NCBI GenBank assembly: GCA_039707655.1
Contig: CM077670.1
Location: 143,262,001-143,326,000, forward strand
Direction of reading: 5' to 3'
DNA: 64,000 nt
Source of the DNA: Elymus sibiricus
Lineage: Eukaryota > Streptophyta > Magnoliopsida > Poales > Poaceae
Shown: positions 58,689 to 64,000 of the stretch, in pieces
Layout: each line of letters opens with the position of its first letter
Numbering within the stretch: position 1 is the stretch's first letter
The notes under the pieces: model-generated
Told to the model about the DNA's origin: nothing
The model's database searches: none
The model's input: only the letters and a program-made list of their open reading frames with translations
Made by a program: the position numbers and the translations under genes

Positions 58689-59176
58689 TAACGGTGTCCT
58701 GGACTAGGGGGTACAAACCTAGTCGGCCTGTGTTCCTCGGGCCGGATGAGTGGGCTCTCATTCTTCTTAAGGTGGACCCCGGAAGATACACGCAGGAGAA
58801 GAGGTCAAGACCGCATCTACCGAAGACTTGGCGCATACTCCAAGACTCCTAGTGCTACCTCCATGCCTAGATATCGACCTTGTAATCCTAGATACCCTAT
58901 CCGTCATGTATATAAGCCAAAGGGTTTAGCCCGTAGAGGGGACCTCAACACAATCTCATTCACCTATCCTTAGGACTAGTTCATACGATCTCGAGGTAGA
59001 TCAACTCTGTACTTGCTACTTCTCCATCACTATAAACAAGAGCAGGACGTCGGGTTTTTCCTCCATCAAGAGGGCCCGAACCTGGGTAAACATCGTCTCT
59101 CTGTTCCTGTTACCATCCGTCCGAGATCCACAGCTCGGGCCCCCTACCCCGAGGTCTGCCCGTTTTTATACCGACA
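58689..59176 (+). repeat. 3' LTR of element A
   Basis: It runs from TAACGGTGTCC (TG changed to TA) to ATACCGACA. It is followed by GCCGG, the TSD partner of 4385-4389. Confidence 0.93.
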
Positions 59177-60252
59177 GCCGGGCACCCAACCTCATAAGGT
59201 AGATACCCGCCAACGTTGGGCGCAGGCTCATCAACGACTGGGCCATTGCGCATGTCAGATTGACGGTGCGCCTCCCGGCGCTATTCAATGGTAGTGCGAG
59301 CATCTTCTGCTTGCCTATCTTGCAGCACTTCACGCTGATCTTACTGTGCTTGTGGATCCGAAGAAGCCATTGACATCTCGTCGGGCTCAGTGGATCGGTG
59401 AGTTTGCCGCGGCTGCCGATGTTGTTGCTGTGGGGGTGACTGCACCATTTGCGCTGCCCCTCTGCCGCGGCCATCGGTTGGTGCTGTCTCTGGACGCCGT
59501 GAAGGTCCTGCCTGCTACGAGCTGTTGGCTTCAGCAAACCCGATGAGGCTCTGGATGGTGGCTCTCCACTCATCCATTTTGTCAGCGGCTGGAGGGAAAT
59601 TCAACAGCATCTGTGCCCGAGCCATGGCCTATGCTGCCGTAGCTGGCATGGCTGGGAGCGCAGAATGAGATGTCGCTTGACTCCTGGAAGAACCAGCAGG
59701 AGCGCCACCACAATCTTGCTGCCGTGGCTCATGCCCAACAGCGGGCTGATGCGGTGAAGGTGGTGCTTGAAGATCTTGCGGCTGATTAACAGGTGTCTTG
59801 CCATGTGGACGTCGCCGCCCGGAACCGCCAGCGTTGTTCGGATTCGCGTCGCGCCCATCTTGTGATGGTCGCGGTGTGCATCCTGAAGCGGTATCCTTAG
59901 ACACCATGGCGGCTGGGTCTTGGCTTGCACCAGTCCTGATGGTGTTGCTCAGGTGGCTTCGTTCACCGGTGTGTCGAGGAGGCGGGAGTTGGCCATCCGC
60001 GCCGCCTGCACCGTTGTGGCTTCGATCGCTGTATTGGCGAGGAAGCTGCTGGTTGGTGTTGTGTGCTCCACCGGTGCTGGATATGCCACCTGCGTCGCTT
60101 TCACCGGTGACTCCTTCCGTGCCGCCCGCACCGGTTGCGCCTCCTGCGCCACGTACGCCAGCGGGGTCATCTGTGCTGCATGTGGGCGTCTGCGATAGAA
60201 GCTTGGAAGTCAATGGAGCTGCTGTGGATGCGCCCTTCTTCTTGGGTGCCAT
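59177..60252 (-). pseudogene. E: gag, N-terminal part
   Basis: The first ATG after the PBS is at 60252 (MAPKKKGAS). The frame is open to 59629 and is rich in Gly, Thr, Pro and Ser. From 59628 to 59177 the coding sense is kept only in pieces with many stops (RAQMLLNFPPAADKMDEWRA and similar). At 59177 the insertion of A interrupts it, and gag continues at 4389. Confidence 0.7.
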
Positions 60253-60312
60253 CGAAGATGATGGAGATGAAGTTGACACGCAAACTGTTGATTCAAGTTC
60301 GCGCAAGCGATT

Positions 60313-60330
60313 CCCCTACCTGGCGCGCCA
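60313..60330 (-). other. Primer-binding site of element E
   Basis: The minus strand reads TGGCGCGCCAGGTAGGGG four bases after the LTR end. I have seen this site in other grass Tat-type elements but do not name the tRNA. Confidence 0.7.
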
Positions 60331-60334
60331 TAGA

Positions 60335-61151
60335 TGTTGTGCGTACGACCATCTATGGGGCCATCTAGCCCCTTTGCGGTTCGACTAGGGGAATGCGCAA
60401 GCACAAAGAGCAGAATCAACAATAAACGCAAAGGATTTACCCAGGTTCGGGCCACCGTGAGGTGTAAAACCCTACTCCTGCTATGTATATTGGGTGTATT
60501 TGAACTCAAGTACAAGGAACGCTTCTTGCCAGCAAGGTGCAAGAAGAGCAGCTACACATGCAGAATGAGCAAAGTGTCGACCCTTGTAAAGGTTGCCCTG
60601 GCCCTCCTTTTATAGCTCAAGGGGTAACCACAGTGGCAAAATAGTCATTACATGTTGATTAGAGAGCAAATAGTGCTATCATACCTAACTCTGCCGGATT
60701 AGGACAAACACAATAAATGCGCCGTTAGGTGTCGTCTGGAGGAGGAGCCCCGACAAGGTTTCTGCACCGCTCGCCCAACTACCTCCTATTATCTTGACAC
60801 GCCTTCTGGATGGGTGTCATTAAAGGTAATCCTCCTTCCAGCATGCTGCCACGTGCCCTGACAACCCTCACCAAACTGCCTGTCCGCTCGACACGTCACA
60901 GATTAGCGACTAGCTACTTGATGAGGTGGAGCGGAGAGGAGTCAGCAAAGGCCTGCCGGCACGGAGCTTGCCGGGTCTTGACCTTGCCGGCTCGCGCCTT
61001 GCCTGCAAGTGATGATTGTATCTTCAGCACAAGCCAAGTGCTTTATTGATGCTTCGCCTTGATGATCCCCGGCACACCCTGGCCATCAAGGCTGCTACCA
61101 CTGCCTGTGCATAAGTCAGGGTATAAAATACCCATGTTTTATACACCGACA
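60335..61151 (-). repeat. 5' LTR of element E
   Basis: The plus-strand view runs from TGTTGTGCGTACG to ATACACCGACA (817 bp). The position next to the PBS fixes one end; the other end is set by the TG...CA rule and the change in sequence character. The partner LTR is outside the window. Confidence 0.75.
60608..60615 (-). promoter_or_regulatory. TATA box in the LTR of E
   Basis: CTATAAAA on the minus strand, about 275 bp before the LTR end. Confidence 0.6.
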
Positions 61152-61385
61152 ACTTCTCTCTTCACCTTTACCGCCTCTAAATATTGTGGTTCATCATAGT
61201 TAATCTGCTGCCTAATTCTGTAATTACTGAACATATTGTACTGAGATTTTGATTTATGGATTAGTTATTGAACCATTGTGATGAGAATATGAAATATTTG
61301 AATTCCACACTTCATAATTCAAAATTTGAAATTTTCCAATTCGAATAATAAATTACAGGAAAAAATAAAATTAAACAGCAGGGAC
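61152..61385. other. AT-rich flank
   Basis: Sequence outside element E. I see no gene, repeat or element end in it. Confidence 0.5.
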
Positions 61386-61970
61386 TAAAACACCGTACAC
61401 ATGGTTAGAAAGAAAACAGCGTGTGCGATGGTAAAATAAAGTACACATGGTTCTTGCACGGAAAACATATGCGATACTCAGCGGTCGAATGCATGGTTTC
61501 TTCTCATATGCGTGTGGGATTGCCAGAAGTATCACACACGTTTCGGTACAATATGCGTGTGCGATTCCTGGTAATACCACAAATGTTTCAAACCTGTATG
61601 CGTGTGTAATATTAGATAGAAAGCAGACATTTCACATTTCGAGACCGTGTGTGATAGGAATATGTATCGCACACACTTATGAAAATGGACTCGTTGGCGA
61701 TAGTGGAGACACCGCACACATTTTATAGTTTTGAACTGTGTGTGATAATGTACGTATCGCAAACAGACCGATAGAAAAAAATGGTTGTGATATCCACCTT
61801 TTGCACACGTGTATATCTACATAATCGTTTCGGATGTCTGGCGGATCACAAACGTAGTGCCGGTCTCTAACATGTGGGATAGTCCGTGACTTCACATACG
61901 ATTACTTTACGAAAATCGTCAGCAGCGGGTCGCCCTATCGCTGACGGTTTTTGAGTCGTGTGGGATGGAC
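61386..61970. repeat. Array of GTGTGCGAT-type motifs, possibly CACTA subterminal
   Basis: Motifs such as GTGTGCGAT, GTGTGTGAT, ATCGCACAC and ATCACACAC occur about every 30-60 bp in both orientations. A short inverted repeat (CGTCAGCAGCGG / CGCTGACGG) lies near 61918-61948. Dense short repeats in both directions are typical of CACTA subterminal regions, but no CACTA terminus was found. Confidence 0.4.
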
Positions 61971-61979
61971 CCCCTATTG

Positions 61980-63060
61980 CCCAGACAGGCAAGGCGACGT
62001 TTTAAAACTCTGTCGCGGAAAGGGGGTAAAAATGGTTTGTATAGCACGTAACGGTACCAGTGGAGAGACATAACTAGAGAGGTAGATGGACTGGTATATG
62101 TGTGGAGAAGGAGAGACCTAGCTATGTATTGAGGGAGATCGATTGGCGTCCATACATATGTGTAGGAGAGGAATAAGGTTGGGAGAGAGACAGAGCTAGA
62201 GTGCCGAAGGGGTGGTGGTGGAGTTGCTTCTCCGAGATGGTGGGAGAGGCCTGCTAGACAAATGGAGGGTAGGACCACAATATCAATAAGAGAGGGGATG
62301 TGTGTGTGTGTGTTTGCGTGCGTGCGTGTGCGTGTCTGTGTGTGTGTGTGTGTGTGTGCGTGCATGCGAATGCGTGCATTTGAGAGATGGGGCGGGAGGC
62401 ATGCATGGATGATGAGGGGAGCGATATGTGTGTGGTAGGCGGACCTAACTAGATAGGTAGATCAATCGTCGTGTGTCAGAGAAAGGGAGAGACATAACTA
62501 GTGAGGTAGATTGATCGGTGCGTGGGGAAAAAGAGGGATAGTTGACCTAGCTAGCTATATGTATAGAGGGAGATCAATCGGTGTACATGCATGTGTTAGA
62601 GGCAGATAAAGCCCAGTGAGACGGATAGAGAGAGAGGGGTGCGGCTAGGAGGTGCTATGAGAGGCCTACTAGATAGAGAGGGGAGGAGTGTGCAAGTGCG
62701 AGATCGATGAAAAGAGGAGCGAGAGTGTGCATGTGTGTGGGACCGTTTGAGAGATAGGGGGAATGGACGGTGAGAGGAGAAGAGGGAAAGTGTGTGTATG
62801 TGTTAGGCAGACTTAGCTATAGAGGTATATCGATCGGTGTGTGTTGGAAAGAAGGAGCTGGGGAGACCTATAGAGACCGTGGGAGAACGGCCTAAAGAAA
62901 AATAATGAATGTGCGTGATGGAGAGAATGCCGAGGGAGGGGGGGAGGGCGAGGAGGGTGTGTGCATGCACGAGAGAAAGTTAGTGCTATCTACAAAGAGA
63001 AGAGGAGTGTGTGGGTGTAATTGACTAAGAGAGATCATAATTAATTATAAAAGTGGATTC
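61980..63060. repeat. Purine-rich degenerate tandem repeat
   Basis: GAGAG-rich sequence with recurring blocks (ACCTAGCTA, GAGGTAGATCGATCGGTGTG and variants) at irregular spacing. No coding potential. Confidence 0.55.
62299..62367. repeat. GT/GC-T microsatellite
   Basis: A (TG)n run interrupted by TTGCG and (CGTG)n variants, with a 22-base pure TG core at 62338-62359. Confidence 0.9.
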
Positions 63061-63155
63061 GGATATTTGAATAAGAGATCATGGTGTTTTAAACCCATGC
63101 ACGCATGAATATAATGGTGATGTGGTGTGGTTTTGAACATGCTATACTATATATA

Positions 63156-64000
63156 TGTAACATCCCAATTTTCCTAATTAGAATGTTATTAGATTTATTC
63201 ATATGCATCTCATATTTTCTTTGCACTATTTGCTTTTTTCTGAATATTCAATTCATTATGCAACTCAAGGCAAATTATTGGAGTGGAGATAACATGACTT
63301 CTCCCCTATTAATAAAAAGTTCATAATGTCCAGAATATTATTTTCAGTTCCCCTGATTTATTTTGGCAATTATATAAACTCCAAATGATTGTTTCGTTGA
63401 TTGTTGTAATGCTCTTTGTGTGGTCTATTGCATAAAATGAATTTCCAAAATTGCATTAGGGATGGAACTAGTGTTTCTGTACTGTATATTAGTATTATTA
63501 TTTTACTATGTGTTTATAGTATGTTTTAGGAATTATTCTGGTGTTTTATTTTTTTAGCCAAAGTGTTTTTCCTGTACAGTATTATCGTTCGCCGATTTTA
63601 CTATTCATCTAGGCCTGCACTGCCGTGGCCTTCTCTATCCTTTGCTTGCGTGCGCCAGACAGCACAAGCAGCAGCAGCCGGCGGCCCATTTCGGCTAAGC
63701 GAGCAGCCCACACCCGTAGCTTTTCCCTTTTGTTTTTTTTTTCCTTTTTGTCCCCCACCCACTGACCGGCCGGGCCCGCACCTTTCTTCTCCTAGCTCCG
63801 GTCGGACGAACCCACATCGTGCCGCACGCGCAACCGAGGCCGAGCCTGGATCGTTCTCGCGCCCTGGCCGATCCCATAACCCACAAGGATACCGCACGCG
63901 AGCCAGATCCCCAGGGGAAGTGTTGTGGATGTTTCCCAGCATGGAGACCTGCCGAGAGGATGACCCGGCCATGAAGCCATGAGGCTCAGCGGGCCACTGT
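63156..64000 (+). repeat. Possible start of another LTR (Tekay-like), running off the window
   Basis: TGTAACATCCCAATTTTCC at 63156 has the form in which Tekay-type LTRs begin (TGTRACAYCC; compare TGTGACACCC on the minus strand at 36477). An AT-rich stretch and then a GC-rich stretch from 63600 follow, as in the other LTRs here. The preceding 5 bases are ATATA. No second end is visible. Confidence 0.3.

Larger units (their letters stand above)
4390..59176 (+). mobile_element. Tat-like Gypsy retrotransposon A with nested insertions and a large deletion
   Basis: LTRs of 489 and 488 bp in the same orientation, with matching GCCGG duplications, bound this element. Own sequence is limited to 4390-5938 (LTR, PBS, decayed gag), 15986-16162 (protease) and 56098-59176 (antisense gene, PPT, LTR). 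Between these lie an Athila-type element, a CACTA transposon and its passengers, and a deletion scar. Reverse transcriptase, RNase H and integrase of A are absent from the window. I count roughly 25-30 differences between the LTRs, so A is older than element B, which has about 18 in a similar length. Confidence 0.9.
1..61151 (-). mobile_element. Outermost Tat/Retand-type Gypsy retrotransposon (element E), interrupted by element A
   Basis: The minus strand carries gag, protease, reverse transcriptase, RNase H, a second RNase H and the start of integrase between 4389 and 1. The 5' end (LTR, primer-binding site, gag N-terminus) lies at 59177-61151. The two parts are separated by element A, which is bounded by a GCCGG duplication. 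A second, archaeal-type RNase H after the normal one is the mark of the Tat/Retand/Ogre lineage of Ty3/Gypsy. The 3' LTR and left TSD are outside the window. The 5 bases after the right LTR are ACTTC, so the left end should be flanked by the same bases. Confidence 0.85.

Noticed and set aside
63563..63982. Open frame of 139 codons on the plus strand, with an overlapping one on the minus strand
   Set aside because: GC-rich low-complexity sequence is open on both strands, with no domain or start context. A GC-rich LTR block explains it.
1..64000. Host protein-coding genes, tRNA or rRNA genes
   Set aside because: Every convincing coding stretch belongs to a transposable element. The tRNA-like matches are primer-binding sites of 12-18 bases and not tRNA genes.

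Overview
The window is repeat DNA from a large plant genome. The element types, their LTR sequences and the depth of nesting point to a grass, most likely a Triticeae species (wheat, Aegilops, rye or barley). No host gene, tRNA, rRNA or bacterial-type feature is visible. Nearly all of bases 1-61151 is a stack of transposable elements inserted into one another; only 61152-64000 lies outside it. Boundaries were set from LTR ends (TG...CA), primer-binding sites, polypurine tracts and 5-bp target-site duplications (TSDs).

Layout from outside in. (1) Element E, a Tat/Retand-type Gypsy element on the minus strand, begins beyond the left edge and ends with its 5' LTR at 60335-61151. (2) Element A, a second Tat-like Gypsy on the plus strand, lies in the gag of E (4390-59176, TSD GCCGG). 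Its two LTRs are 54 kb apart. (3) Inside A are an Athila-type Gypsy (5939-15985, TSD CACGC) and a CACTA DNA transposon starting at 16163. (4) Inside the CACTA are Tat-like element B (16786-30850, minus), a Tekay-type chromovirus (33222-45622, minus, TSD GCGAT) and truncated Tat-like element C (45897-51694, minus). (5) Inside B is a Tekay-type solo LTR (23997-28560, TSD GATAT). A related solo LTR at 51695-55729 follows C but has unmatched flanks. A 368-bp LTR fragment (F) comes next, and then the 3' part of A resumes.

The unmatched solo LTR looks like the scar of one large deletion. Left of it, C is cut within pol. Right of it, F lacks its beginning. Nowhere in the window are the rest of C, the right end of the CACTA or the pol of A. 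Recombination between two Tekay-type LTRs, one in C and one in F, would remove all of these in one step.

All protein genes belong to the elements: gag, protease, reverse transcriptase, RNase H and integrase; antisense, spliced Transposase_28-type genes in A, B and C; a CACTA gene of the Ptta/En/Spm type; and two less usual small reading frames. Those two are a leader ORF in front of the Tekay gag (41177-42004) and a 142-codon ORF downstream of the Athila integrase (12597-13025), which is preceded by a hairpin-plus-TATA module resembling the LTR promoter. Almost every frame carries stops or frameshifts, and many stops look like C-to-T decay, so the elements are probably dead copies.

The right flank holds an AT-rich stretch, an array of GTGTGCGAT-type motifs (possibly a CACTA subterminal region), a purine-rich degenerate repeat with a GT microsatellite, and the possible start of another LTR at 63156.
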